Shown here: positions 16,483 through 24,884 of the stretch, piece by piece
How positions within the stretch are numbered: the first letter of the stretch is position 1
Layout: every line of letters starts with the position of its first letter
DNA from: Caballeronia sp. BR00000012568055
Lineage (GTDB): Bacteria; Pseudomonadota; Gammaproteobacteria; Burkholderiales; Burkholderiaceae
Assembly: GCF_029439455.1 (NCBI RefSeq)
Contig: NZ_JAQFVG010000302.1
Location: 1 to 40,852 of the forward strand
DNA: 40,852 nt
Direction of reading: 5' to 3'
The notes under the pieces: generated by a model
The model's input: only the letters and a program-made list of their open reading frames with translations
What the model was told of the DNA's origin: nothing
The model's database searches: none
Translations under genes and position numbers: made by a program

Positions 16483-17477
16483 GCGGACCGAGCCAAACCA
16501 ATCTGCCCGCCGACGCGCCGAAGACCACCAAAGGCGTCGGCACGCGGCTGGGCTTGTCGAACTATCTGGGACTCGCGGGCGCGCTCGCCGCGATGATCGC
16601 CTTGTTCTCGGTGCTGAGCACGCATTTCCTGACCTACGACACGTTCAGCACGATCGCGAATCAAATCCCCGATCTCGTGGTGATGTCGATCGGCATGACC
16701 TTTGTGCTGATTATCGCGAGTATCGATTTGTCGGTGGGATCGGTGCTGGCGCTGGGCGCGTCGGTGGTGAGCGTGGCGGCGCTGAAGTGGCACTGGCCGG
16801 CGTTTCCGGCCGCGTTGGTCGGACTCGCGGCGGCGGCGCTGACCGGCACGGTAACGGGACTGGTGACGGTCGCGTGGCGGATTCCGTCGTTCATCGTGTC
16901 GCTCGGCGTGCTCGAAGCGGCGCGCGGGTTCGCCTATAAGATGACCAATTCGCGGACTGCGTATATCGGCGATGCCTTCGACTTTTTGTCGAATCCGATC
17001 GCCTTTGGAATCTCTCCGGCGTTTCTGATTGCAGTTTTTGTGATGATTATTGCGCACCTGGTCTTGACTCGGACGATTTTTGGCCGATATCTCGTAGGTA
17101 TCGGGACGAACGAGGAAGCGGTCAGGCTCGCGGGGGTGAATCCGCGGCCTTACAAGATCATCGTGTTTGCGCTGATGGGCGCGTTGTCGGGATTGGCGGC
17201 GCTGTTCCAGATATCACGTCTCGAAGCCGCTGATCCGAATGCGGGCGCGGGCGTCGAACTTCAGGTGATCGCGGCGGTGGTGATCGGTGGCACCAGTCTG
17301 ATGGGCGGGCGCGGGTCGGTTATCAGCACGTTTTTCGGCGTGTTGATCATTTCGGTGCTGGCGGCGGGACTGGCGCAGATCGGTGCGAACGAACCGACCA
17401 AGCGCATCATCACGGGTGGCGTGATCGTGGTGGCGGTGGTGCTGGACACGTATCGAAGCAGGCGAAAGCGGGGTTGA
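16479..17477 (+). CDS. rbsC: Sugar ABC transporter permease (ribose type)
   Basis: A 332-residue inner-membrane permease of the RbsC/AraH family, with about nine to ten hydrophobic segments after a polar N-terminal tail of about 30 residues. Family features include the IASIDLSVGSVLALG segment in the first third, WRIPSFIVSLG, GTNEEAVRLAGVN (the cytoplasmic loop that contacts the ATPase) and VVIGGTSLMGGRGS. It starts inside the rbsA stop. The gene after it lies 270 bases on, so the transporter unit rbsB-rbsA-rbsC may end here or be read through. Confidence 0.93.
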   Translation: MSGPSQTNLPADAPKTTKGVGTRLGLSNYLGLAGALAAMIALFSVLSTHFLTYDTFSTIANQIPDLVVMSIGMTFVLIIASIDLSVGSVLALGASVVSVAALKWHWPAFPAALVGLAAAALTGTVTGLVTVAWRIPSFIVSLGVLEAARGFAYKMTNSRTAYIGDAFDFLSNPIAFGISPAFLIAVFVMIIAHLVLTRTIFGRYLVGIGTNEEAVRLAGVNPRPYKIIVFALMGALSGLAALFQISRLEAADPNAGAGVELQVIAAVVIGGTSLMGGRGSVISTFFGVLIISVLAAGLAQIGANEPTKRIITGGVIVVAVVLDTYRSRRKRG

Positions 17478-17502
17478 TCACGTACGCGCTGTTGTTACGT
17501 GA
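17478..17502. promoter_or_regulatory. Inverted repeat after rbsC
   Basis: TCACGTA (17478-17484) and TACGTGA (17496-17502) are perfect 7-bp arms 11 bases apart, beginning right after the rbsC stop. It could be a weak 3' hairpin of the rbsC transcript or a regulator site. Two more 7-bp inverted repeats follow before rbsR (17630-17647 and 17663-17681). Confidence 0.35.
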
Positions 17503-17523
17503 ACTGACAGACATTTTCAGTTA

Positions 17524-17556
17524 AACGTTGGCTTTAACGTTGGCGTTAGCGTTTCG
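17524..17556. promoter_or_regulatory. Tandem AACGTT sites upstream of the LacI-type regulator
   Basis: AACGTTGGCTTT and AACGTTGGCGTT follow each other at a 12-base period, then AGCGTTTCG. Each contains the AACGTT or CGTTT core of LacI-family operators, like the site found upstream of rbsB. Position about 200 bases before the regulator start fits autoregulation, but this is inference. Confidence 0.35.
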
Positions 17557-17747
17557 CACGGGGCGAAGCGTGCAGGCAAGGAAATAGCGGTAAAGAGGCA
17601 GTAACGAGATGAGGCGGCAGGCAACGGGGACGCGTGAAACCACGCGTGCAACACAGAAAGAATGCGTACTGGCCGTACGCACTGGCAGCAGCCAGACGCC
17701 TCACATCCATAAAAAGCAGTCAGACCAAAGCTAGCGAAGGACGAAGT

Positions 17748-18767
17748 ATGGCGACGATCAAAGACGTGGCAGCCATTGCCGGGGTGTCGTTCACGACGGT
17801 ATCCCACGTAGTGAACAATTCAAGGCCGGTTTCGGCCGATGTGCGCGCAAAGGTAGAGCGCGCGATTCGTGAGCTGGATTACGTGCCGTCGGCGGTGGCG
17901 CGATCGCTGAAGGCGAAGCACACCGCGACCATCGGCTTGCTGGTGCCGAACGCGACCAATCCCTATTTTGCGGAACTGGCGCGCGGCGTCGAGGACGGTT
18001 GCGCGAAGAACGGCTACTGCGTGTTCTTCTGCAATTCCGACGATGAACCCGCCAAGCAGCGCAGCTATCTGCGCGTGCTGCAGGAAAAGCGCATCGACGG
18101 GCTGGTGATCGCATCGGCGGGCGAGGATTCGGTGCTGGCGCAGAGCCTCGCGGGCGCGCGCGAACCGTTGGTGATCGTCGATCGCAATATCGAAGGCGTG
18201 ACGGCCGATCTGGTGCAGATCGACCACGAAAAGGGCGCGTATATCGCGACCAAGCATTTGCTGCAACTCGGGCATTCGAAGTTCGGCTGTATCACCGGTC
18301 CGGTGCAGACGGCCGTTTCCGCGATGCGCCTGCACGGATTTATCCGCGCGATGGCGGAACGTGGCCTCGAAATCGAGCCGAACGCCATTCAGCAGAGCGA
18401 TTTTTCCGCCACGGGCGGTTACGCGGCGGCATCGCAATTGTTCGACAACATGAAGCCGACCGCGATCTTCGCCTGCAACGACATGATGGGCATCGGCGCG
18501 CTGCGCGCGGCGGCCGAGCGTCATATCAACGTGCCGACGGATTGCTCGATCATCGGTTTCGACGATGTGGAACTGTCGCGTTATACGTACCCGGCGCTCT
18601 CGACCGTGGGACAATCGGTGCGCGCGCTCGGCGAAATGGCCGCGCAGACGCTGATCGAACGCATTACCGGCAAGATGAGCGGCACGTCGCGCCGCCGCGT
18701 GGTGCCGCCGCGTTTGGTGCGCCGCGAATCGACAGCCGTGGTGCCGGAGCAGCGCATCCGAAGCTGA
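17748..18767 (+). CDS. rbsR: LacI-family transcriptional regulator (ribose operon type)
   Basis: A 339-residue repressor-type protein. Residues 1-25 form the LacI helix-turn-helix (ATIKDVAAIAGVSFTTVSHV), followed by the hinge helix YVPSAVARSLK that inserts in the minor groove. The rest is a sugar-binding core (IGLLVPNATNPYFAELARGVE, DGLVIASAGED, VVDRNIEG, FACNDMMGIGALRA, IIGFDDVELSRY). ATG 17748 gives exactly the canonical N-terminus; the frame is open upstream but without family match. It is followed 21 bases later by ribokinase and probably controls this operon. The symbol is inferred from context. Confidence 0.9.
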   Translation: MATIKDVAAIAGVSFTTVSHVVNNSRPVSADVRAKVERAIRELDYVPSAVARSLKAKHTATIGLLVPNATNPYFAELARGVEDGCAKNGYCVFFCNSDDEPAKQRSYLRVLQEKRIDGLVIASAGEDSVLAQSLAGAREPLVIVDRNIEGVTADLVQIDHEKGAYIATKHLLQLGHSKFGCITGPVQTAVSAMRLHGFIRAMAERGLEIEPNAIQQSDFSATGGYAAASQLFDNMKPTAIFACNDMMGIGALRAAAERHINVPTDCSIIGFDDVELSRYTYPALSTVGQSVRALGEMAAQTLIERITGKMSGTSRRRVVPPRLVRRESTAVVPEQRIRS

Positions 18768-18788
18768 TCGCACTGAAAGGAATACCGC

Positions 18789-19712
18789 ATGAGCAATAGT
18801 CCGCAGGGCCGTGTCACCGTAGTAGGCAGTCTCAATATGGATCTGGTCGCGCGTACGCCGCGCCAGCCGAGGCCGGGCGAGACGATTTCCGGTCACGGTT
18901 TCAAACAGGTGGCGGGCGGCAAGGGCGGCAATCAGGCGGTGGCGGCCGCGCGTCTGGGCGCGCACGTGGCGATGATCGGCTGTATCGGCGACGATTCGAA
19001 CGGCGCGATACTGAAGTCCGCGCTCGAAGCGGAAGGCATCGACTGCACAGCGCTGGCCACGAGCACAAGCGCCTCGACCGGCGTGGCGCTGATCGTCGTC
19101 GATGACGCGAGCCAGAATTCCATCGTGGTGGTGGCGGGCAGCAACGCGGAAGTGTCGCCGGCGGATATCGCGGAACAGGAAGCGCTGATTGCAAGCGCGG
19201 ACGTGATCGTCTGCCAGCTCGAAACGCCTGTGGATACCGTGCGCGCCGCGCTCGCTGCGGGACGTCGTCTGCAACGCACGACCATTCTCAATCCCGCGCC
19301 TGCCGCGCACAAACTGCCGATCGACTGGTTTCCGCTGATCGACTATCTGATTCCCAACGAACTCGAAGCCGCGACGCTATCCGGCGTCACCATCAACAAG
19401 CCCGACGATGCCCGCCGCGCCGCCGAAATGCTCAAGGCGAAAGGCGCGCGCAATGTGATCGTCACGCTGGGTTCGGAAGGCGTATTCGCCCTGCTCGACG
19501 ACGGCACGGCCTCGCTGTTCCAAACCCAAAAAGTCGAAGCAATCGATACCACCGCCGCGGGCGACACCTTCGTCGGTGGCTTCGCGGCGGAACTCGCGCG
19601 CGGCAGCGCTGTAGCGGATGCCATCGCGTTCGGGCAACGCGCGGCGGCGATTGCCGTGACGCGTGAGGGCGCGCAGCCTTCGATCCCGCATCGCCACGAA
19701 ATCTCCGCATAA
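18789..19712 (+). CDS. rbsK: Ribokinase (PfkB family)
   Basis: A 307-residue sugar kinase making ribose-5-phosphate from ribose and ATP, feeding the pentose phosphate pathway. Sugar-binding N-terminus GSLNMDLV, PfkB signature 1 GGKGGNQAVAAARLG (residues 43-57), and signature 2 DTTAAGDTFVGGF (253-265) with the catalytic base Asp259. Length is normal. An AAAGGAAT Shine-Dalgarno precedes the start. No rbsD mutarotase is seen in the window. A weak 7-bp hairpin (TTTTCGC/GCGAAAA, 19746-19768) follows. Confidence 0.93.
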   Translation: MSNSPQGRVTVVGSLNMDLVARTPRQPRPGETISGHGFKQVAGGKGGNQAVAAARLGAHVAMIGCIGDDSNGAILKSALEAEGIDCTALATSTSASTGVALIVVDDASQNSIVVVAGSNAEVSPADIAEQEALIASADVIVCQLETPVDTVRAALAAGRRLQRTTILNPAPAAHKLPIDWFPLIDYLIPNELEAATLSGVTINKPDDARRAAEMLKAKGARNVIVTLGSEGVFALLDDGTASLFQTQKVEAIDTTAAGDTFVGGFAAELARGSAVADAIAFGQRAAAIAVTREGAQPSIPHRHEISA

Positions 19713-19896
19713 GATCGCCGCACGAGTTTCCGCATAATCGTTCGGTTTTCGCTTAAAACCTGCGAAAAGCGCGCGCCGGTGTATCGTCGTACGAAATAAA
19801 TCGCTCAAGCGTCCTGCATCCGCTGCCGTATACACCGTCAGCGGATGGCACAAGCGCCTCCGCACCTTAATCGCGGACCGCATCAGGGACCACTCA

Positions 19897-21594
19897 ATGA
19901 AACTGGCTTGGACGATCAAGGCGCGCCTGGGTATCACGATGGCGTTTCTGGGCGTGTTGCTCCTCATCATCGGCGTACTGGGGCTGTTCGGCATGAGCCG
20001 CTCCAACGAAGCGCTGCTCAACACGTATTCGGTGCAGATGCCCGGCGCAATCGCCGTCGGCAATGCGGAAATGTATGCGGCGCGCGAACGGCTGGTGTTC
20101 GACCGCGCGGCGCTGCTCGAAGGCTCGGCGGAAGTGGCCGCGACCATCGAACGTTCGCGCGCGATGCGTGCGCGCGCCGATGCCTACTGGAAGGAATACA
20201 CCGCGCTGCCGCAAGACAACGAAGAACGCCGTCTCGCCGATGCCGCGCAGACCAAGCGTCTCGAACTGCAAGGAATCGTCGATAAAGGCATTGCGGCGAT
20301 TTCGGCGAACGACCGCGCGGCCATCGTCAGCACGGCCAAGGCGATGCAGGCCACCTACAACGAACTCGCGCAAGCCGACGACGCGCTGCGCAAGTACCTG
20401 ACCGAATCGTCCCGCAAGAGTTACGAAGACGCGCAGGCGCGCTATCTCTGGTTCCGCGCGCTGAGCCTGACGGCCATCGCGCTGGGCCTGGCGGCCGCCG
20501 CGTTCGCGTGGACCGCGCTGCGCCGTGCGATTGCCCGGCCGCTGGAAGCCGCGCTCGCCCATTTCGATGCCATAGCGGAAGGCGATCTGCGCCGCGAAGT
20601 CGTGGTCACATCGCGCGATGAAATGGGGCAGTTGCTCGGCGGTCTCGCCAAAATGCGCGCCAGTCTGATGTCCACCGTCGGCATGGTGCGCACGGGCAGC
20701 GAATCGATCGCGTCCGCGACCAAGCAGATTGCGGCGGGGAATACGGACTTGTCGTCGCGTACGGAAGAGCAGGCGTCGGCGCTTCAGGAAACCGCATCGA
20801 GCATGGAGCAGTTGACGGGCACGGTCCGTCAGAACGCCGACAACGCGCGGCAGGCGAGCGCGCTGGCCGCCAATGCATCGGATGTCGCGGGCAAGGGCAG
20901 TTCGGTCGTCAGGCAGGTCGTGCAGACGATGGGCGAGATCAACCAGAGTTCGTCGAAAATCGCCGACATCATTTCGATCATCGAAGGGATTGCGTTCCAG
21001 ACCAATATCTTGGCGCTCAACGCCGCCGTGGAAGCGGCGCGTGCGGGCGAAGAAGGGCGCGGTTTCGCGGTCGTCGCAGGCGAAGTGCGCACGCTGGCGC
21101 AGCGCTCGTCGGCGGCGGCGAAGGAAATCAAGGAACTGATCGATACCTCGGTCGCGCGCATCCAGACCGGCACCACGCTCGTCGATGAAGCCGGCCGCAC
21201 CATGAACGATGTGATCGGCGCGGTGCAGCGCGTGACCGACATCATGGGCGAGATCGCGGCGGCATCGGAAGAACAGTCGAGCGGGATCGAGCAAGTGTCG
21301 CGCGCGGTATCGCAGATGGATGAAGTGACGCAGCAGAATGCGGCTCTGGTCGAGGAAGCGGCGGCGGCGGCGCAATCGCTGGAAGACCAGGCGTCGCGGC
21401 TGCGTGAAGCGGTGGCGGTGTTCCGCGTGGCGGACAGCGCGCCTGCAGCGCCAGTCGTCGCGCCGCGCGTTGCGCCGCGTGCAACGGTACGCGCAGAACC
21501 ACCGAAACGCGCCAAACCCGCTGCGCCGCAAAAGCCAATGCCTGCGCCCAAGCCGGTAAGCGTTGCAGCAGGCGGCGACTGGGAGACCTTCTAA
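19897..21594 (+). CDS. Methyl-accepting chemotaxis protein, Tar type
   Basis: A 565-residue transmembrane chemoreceptor. First membrane helix about residues 10-30, a periplasmic four-helix sensing domain about 31-185, second helix about 188-208, HAMP next, then the coiled-coil signalling domain with the invariant hairpin-tip pattern EGIAFQTNILALNAAVEAAR and GFAVVAGEVRTLAQRS. Adaptation sites lie in the flanking helices. An Ala/Pro-rich linker leads to a C-terminal D-W-E-T-F, the pentapeptide that tethers CheR and CheB. The ligand is unknown. It follows the ribose operon on the same strand after 184 bases, which raises a possible link to sugar taxis through the binding protein. Confidence 0.93.
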   Translation: MKLAWTIKARLGITMAFLGVLLLIIGVLGLFGMSRSNEALLNTYSVQMPGAIAVGNAEMYAARERLVFDRAALLEGSAEVAATIERSRAMRARADAYWKEYTALPQDNEERRLADAAQTKRLELQGIVDKGIAAISANDRAAIVSTAKAMQATYNELAQADDALRKYLTESSRKSYEDAQARYLWFRALSLTAIALGLAAAAFAWTALRRAIARPLEAALAHFDAIAEGDLRREVVVTSRDEMGQLLGGLAKMRASLMSTVGMVRTGSESIASATKQIAAGNTDLSSRTEEQASALQETASSMEQLTGTVRQNADNARQASALAANASDVAGKGSSVVRQVVQTMGEINQSSSKIADIISIIEGIAFQTNILALNAAVEAARAGEEGRGFAVVAGEVRTLAQRSSAAAKEIKELIDTSVARIQTGTTLVDEAGRTMNDVIGAVQRVTDIMGEIAAASEEQSSGIEQVSRAVSQMDEVTQQNAALVEEAAAAAQSLEDQASRLREAVAVFRVADSAPAAPVVAPRVAPRATVRAEPPKRAKPAAPQKPMPAPKPVSVAAGGDWETF

Positions 21595-21673
21595 GCTGTC
21601 ACCTATGCCGATCCGGTAGCCCGTACACTGACGCTGACACATCACAGTCAGCCCAAGAACGAGGACACCTTAC

Positions 21674-22422
21674 ATGACCGGATCGACACTCGCCGCGCAG
21701 CTCGTGGACGCGCGCCGCCAGCATCGGCTGATCGACACGCTCGCACCGGCGGATATTCCCGCCGATGCGCCCACGGCCTACGCCATTCAGCATCAGGTCC
21801 TGCGCGCATCGGCGCATGGAAGATCGGCGCACGCAAACCGGACGCGCTCGCAGCCGGCGCGCCGATCGATGCCGCGCTGGTTCATTCATCGCCCGCGCGC
21901 CTGCCTTTCGATTCATTCTTTCGCGTGCTGGTGGAACTGGAGATCGCGTTTCGCTTCGCGCACGCACTGCCGCCGCGCGCCGATGCCTATACGCGTGAGG
22001 AAGTGTTCGCGGCCATCGGCGGCGTCGCCGTCGCGCTCGAAGTGGTCGATAGCCGCTTCGCGCAGTGGCCCAATCTTGACCCGCTCGCGCAACTCGCCGA
22101 CTCGCAGAACAACGGCGCGCTTATCGTCAGCGGCATGGAGCCTTACGACGTCGTCGCGCCTGGCTTCGACTTTATCGCACCGGTTCTGGAACTCACGCTC
22201 GACGGCGTGCCGATCATGCCCGAAGCCTGCGGCAATCCTGCGGGCGATCCGCGCGAACTGCTACTGTGGCTCGTCAATCATTGCTCGCGCATGGGGCTGA
22301 CGGTCGAGCCGTTCTGGACTATCACCACGGGCTCTTATACGGGTGCGTATCGGCTCGAAGGACCGGGCATGCTGCATGGGTCCATCGACCGTATCGGCGA
22401 GCTGGAGCTGGTGTTGGCTTAA
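21674..22422 (+). pseudogene. 2-keto-4-pentenoate hydratase/FAH-family gene, frameshifted
   Basis: From ATG 21674 the frame reads as the start of a hydratase/fumarylacetoacetate-hydrolase-family protein up to AYAIQHQVLRA, then turns to nonsense composition. The expected continuation (IGAWKIGARKPDAL) is present in another frame from 21808, and that frame stays open through VELEIAF, VALEVVDSRF and GSYTGAYRL to the stop at 22422. The break lies at 21803-21808 and equals loss of one base (or one plus a multiple of three). The acidic metal-ligand segments are intact in the second part, so the lesion is recent or a sequencing error. Intact relatives act in aromatic-ring catabolism. The second frame could begin at ATG 21925 as a truncated product, but that is unlikely to fold. 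Confidence 0.75.
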
Positions 22423-22811
22423 GCATGTGACGCATCGATATAAGGCAGAAAAACGCCCTACGACAGATGCGGTTATTGCATCTGACAAGCAAGCACGTGC
22501 GTAGAACACGAGAAGGGGAAACAAAGACAGGTCGAAGTGTTCGAACGCTCACGAAGTGGCGGAAGGACACAGCGAATCAAGGTGATACAGCGAGGACCAG
22601 CGAACATGCAAGCACGATGCCGGGTAACACGATTGAGGCATTGGGATGAGGATTGTAGGTCACCGAAAATAAATCGTGTAGTCAGCACTTATTCTCATAA
22701 CAACAGTGCGTGAAAAAAAATTCGAAAGGGTTTAGGATGATTTCAAGCGATGTCGTTTCGATTACGCGCTCTGAGACGACCAAGGCTTTCTGACTTCGGC
22801 GAGGAGGTAGC
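22423..22811. other. 389-base gap upstream of prkA
   Basis: No gene is supported; a 60-codon open frame inside it (22467-22649) has no ribosome binding site and unusual composition. The stretch is AT-richer than its surroundings towards 22660-22740 and likely holds the promoter of the prkA cluster. I could not match a sigma-54 or clear sigma-70 promoter by eye. The strong GAGGAGGT Shine-Dalgarno of prkA is at 22801-22808. Confidence 0.4.
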
Positions 22812-24734
22812 ATGGATATCTACAGCAGTTTCGCGAACCGCTTCGAAAAAACCCGCGAGGAGGAATTCTCGCTCGAGGAGTATCTCGCGCTCTGCAAGGA
22901 AGATCCGGCCACGTATTCAACGGCGGGCGAACGCATGTTGAAGGCGATCGGTGAACCCGAAATGGTCGATACGCGGCTCGACCCGCGGCTGTCGCGCACG
23001 TTTGCCAACAAGGTCATCAAGGTCTATCCCGCATTCCGTGAGTTCTACGGCATGGAGGAAGTGATCGAAAACGTCGTGTCCTACTTCAGGCACGCGGCGC
23101 AAGGTCTGGAAGAGAAGAAGCAGATTCTTTATCTGCTGGGACCGGTAGGCGGCGGTAAGTCGTCGATCGCCGAGCGTCTCAAGCAACTCGCCGAACGCGT
23201 TCCGTTCTATGCGCTCAAAGGCTCGCCCGTCAATGAATCGCCGCTCGGTTTGTTCGACTACGACGAAGACGGTCCCGTGCTCGAAGAGCAGTACGGCATT
23301 CCGCGCCGCTACCTGAAAAGCATTCTCTCGCCGTGGGCCGTGAAGCGCCTGCACGAGTACAACGGTGACATCCGCAAGTTCCGCGTGGTGCGCCGCTATC
23401 CTTCCATTCTTCGCCAGATCGGTATCGCCAAGACGGAACCGGGCGATGAGAACAATCAGGACATCTCGTCGCTGGTCGGCAAGGTCGATATCCGCAAGCT
23501 CGAAACCTATTCGCAGGACGATGCCGACGCGTACAGCTACTCGGGCGGCCTGTGCCTCGCCAATCAGGGCCTTCTCGAATTCGTCGAAATGTTCAAGGCG
23601 CCGATCAAGGTGCTGCATCCGTTGCTGACGGCCACGCAGGAAGGCAACTTCAAAGGCACGGAAGGCTTCGGCGCGATCCCGTTCGATGGCGTGATTCTCG
23701 CGCACTCGAACGAGTCGGAATGGAAGGCGTTCCGCAACAACAAGAACAACGAAGCATTGCTGGATCGTATCTTCGTAGTGAAGGTGCCGTACTGCCTGCG
23801 CTACGGCGAAGAGGTCAAGATCTACGAAAAGCTGCTGCGTAATTCGTCGCTGGCGGAAGCCGTGTGCGCGCCCGGCACGCTGAAGATGATGGCGCAGATG
23901 GCTGTGCTGACGCGTCTTGCCGAGCCGGAGAATTCGAGCTTGTTCTCGAAGATGCAGGTGTATGACGGCGAGAATCTGAAGGACACCGACCCGAAGGCGA
24001 AGTCGTATCAGGAGTATCGAGATTTCGCGGGTGTGGATGAAGGCATGAACGGCGTGTCCACACGCTTTGCGTTCAAGATTCTCTCGCGCGTGTTCAACTT
24101 CGATTCGACCGAAGTCGCAGCGAACCCGGTGCATCTGATGTATGTGCTCGAACAGCAGATCGAACGCGAGCAGTTCCCGCCGGAAACGGAGCAGAAGTAT
24201 CTGTCCTTTATCAAGGACGTGCTGGCTTCGCGTTACGCTGAGTTCATCGGCAAGGAGATTCAGACTGCGTATCTGGAGTCGTACTCGGAGTACGGACAGA
24301 ATATTTTCGATCGCTACGTGACGTACGCGGACTTCTGGATCCAGGATCAGGAATTCCGCGATCACGACACCGGCGAGAGCTTCGACCGCGCCGCATTGAA
24401 CGCGGAGCTGGAGAAAATCGAGAAGCCTGCGGGCATCAGTAATCCGAAGGATTTTCGGAACGAGATCGTGAACTTCGTGCTGCGTGCGCGTGCGGCCAAC
24501 GGCGGGAAGAATCCGGCGTGGATCAGTTATGAAAAGCTGCGCGTGGTGATCGAGAAGAAGATGTTCTCGAACACCGAAGAACTGCTGCCGGTGATTTCGT
24601 TCAACGCGAAGGGATCGGCGGAAGAACAGCGCAAGCATGAGGACTTTGTGAATCGCATGGTCGCGAAGGGTTATACGCCGAAACAGGTGCGTCTCCTGTG
24701 CGACTGGTATCTGCGGGTGCGCAAGTCGTCGTGA
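22812..24734 (+). CDS. prkA: PrkA-family serine protein kinase (YeaG)
   Basis: A 640-residue protein with an N-terminal AAA+ like domain and a C-terminal PrkA kinase domain. The P-loop GPVGGGKS is at residues 110-117. Long conserved segments follow: VLEEQYGIPRRYL, GLCLANQGLLEFVEMFK (the sensor region), LIHPLLTATQEGNF-like sequence, and DGVILAHSNESEW. E. coli YeaG is induced by starvation and acid stress and acts with YeaH; a protease role is reported for the B. subtilis relative. Length matches YeaG. The Shine-Dalgarno is strong. It leads the conserved prkA-yeaH-spoVR cluster. Confidence 0.95.
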   Translation: MDIYSSFANRFEKTREEEFSLEEYLALCKEDPATYSTAGERMLKAIGEPEMVDTRLDPRLSRTFANKVIKVYPAFREFYGMEEVIENVVSYFRHAAQGLEEKKQILYLLGPVGGGKSSIAERLKQLAERVPFYALKGSPVNESPLGLFDYDEDGPVLEEQYGIPRRYLKSILSPWAVKRLHEYNGDIRKFRVVRRYPSILRQIGIAKTEPGDENNQDISSLVGKVDIRKLETYSQDDADAYSYSGGLCLANQGLLEFVEMFKAPIKVLHPLLTATQEGNFKGTEGFGAIPFDGVILAHSNESEWKAFRNNKNNEALLDRIFVVKVPYCLRYGEEVKIYEKLLRNSSLAEAVCAPGTLKMMAQMAVLTRLAEPENSSLFSKMQVYDGENLKDTDPKAKSYQEYRDFAGVDEGMNGVSTRFAFKILSRVFNFDSTEVAANPVHLMYVLEQQIEREQFPPETEQKYLSFIKDVLASRYAEFIGKEIQTAYLESYSEYGQNIFDRYVTYADFWIQDQEFRDHDTGESFDRAALNAELEKIEKPAGISNPKDFRNEIVNFVLRARAANGGKNPAWISYEKLRVVIEKKMFSNTEELLPVISFNAKGSAEEQRKHEDFVNRMVAKGYTPKQVRLLCDWYLRVRKSS

Positions 24735-24884
24735 TGAAGTGATAGTAGAACGCGCCCATCCCGTTCAGGCTCGACGATTGCGCCCGAGCGGGATTGTGGG
24801 CAACTTGCGAGGAGCCGTCACGCTGCACAGGGCGAAGGCTCGCGCAGCGCCTCGCATCCTCGCCAATAACGCGGGAGACTGAAT

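Noticed and set aside
19754..19782. FliA (sigma-28)-like promoter before the chemoreceptor: TAAA then GCCGGTGT
   Set aside because: Spacing is 17 instead of 15 between the two parts and the second half matches GCCGATAA poorly.
19894..21645. A 583-codon minus-strand open frame opposite the chemoreceptor
   Set aside because: Composition of an antisense shadow; the plus-strand receptor is unambiguous.
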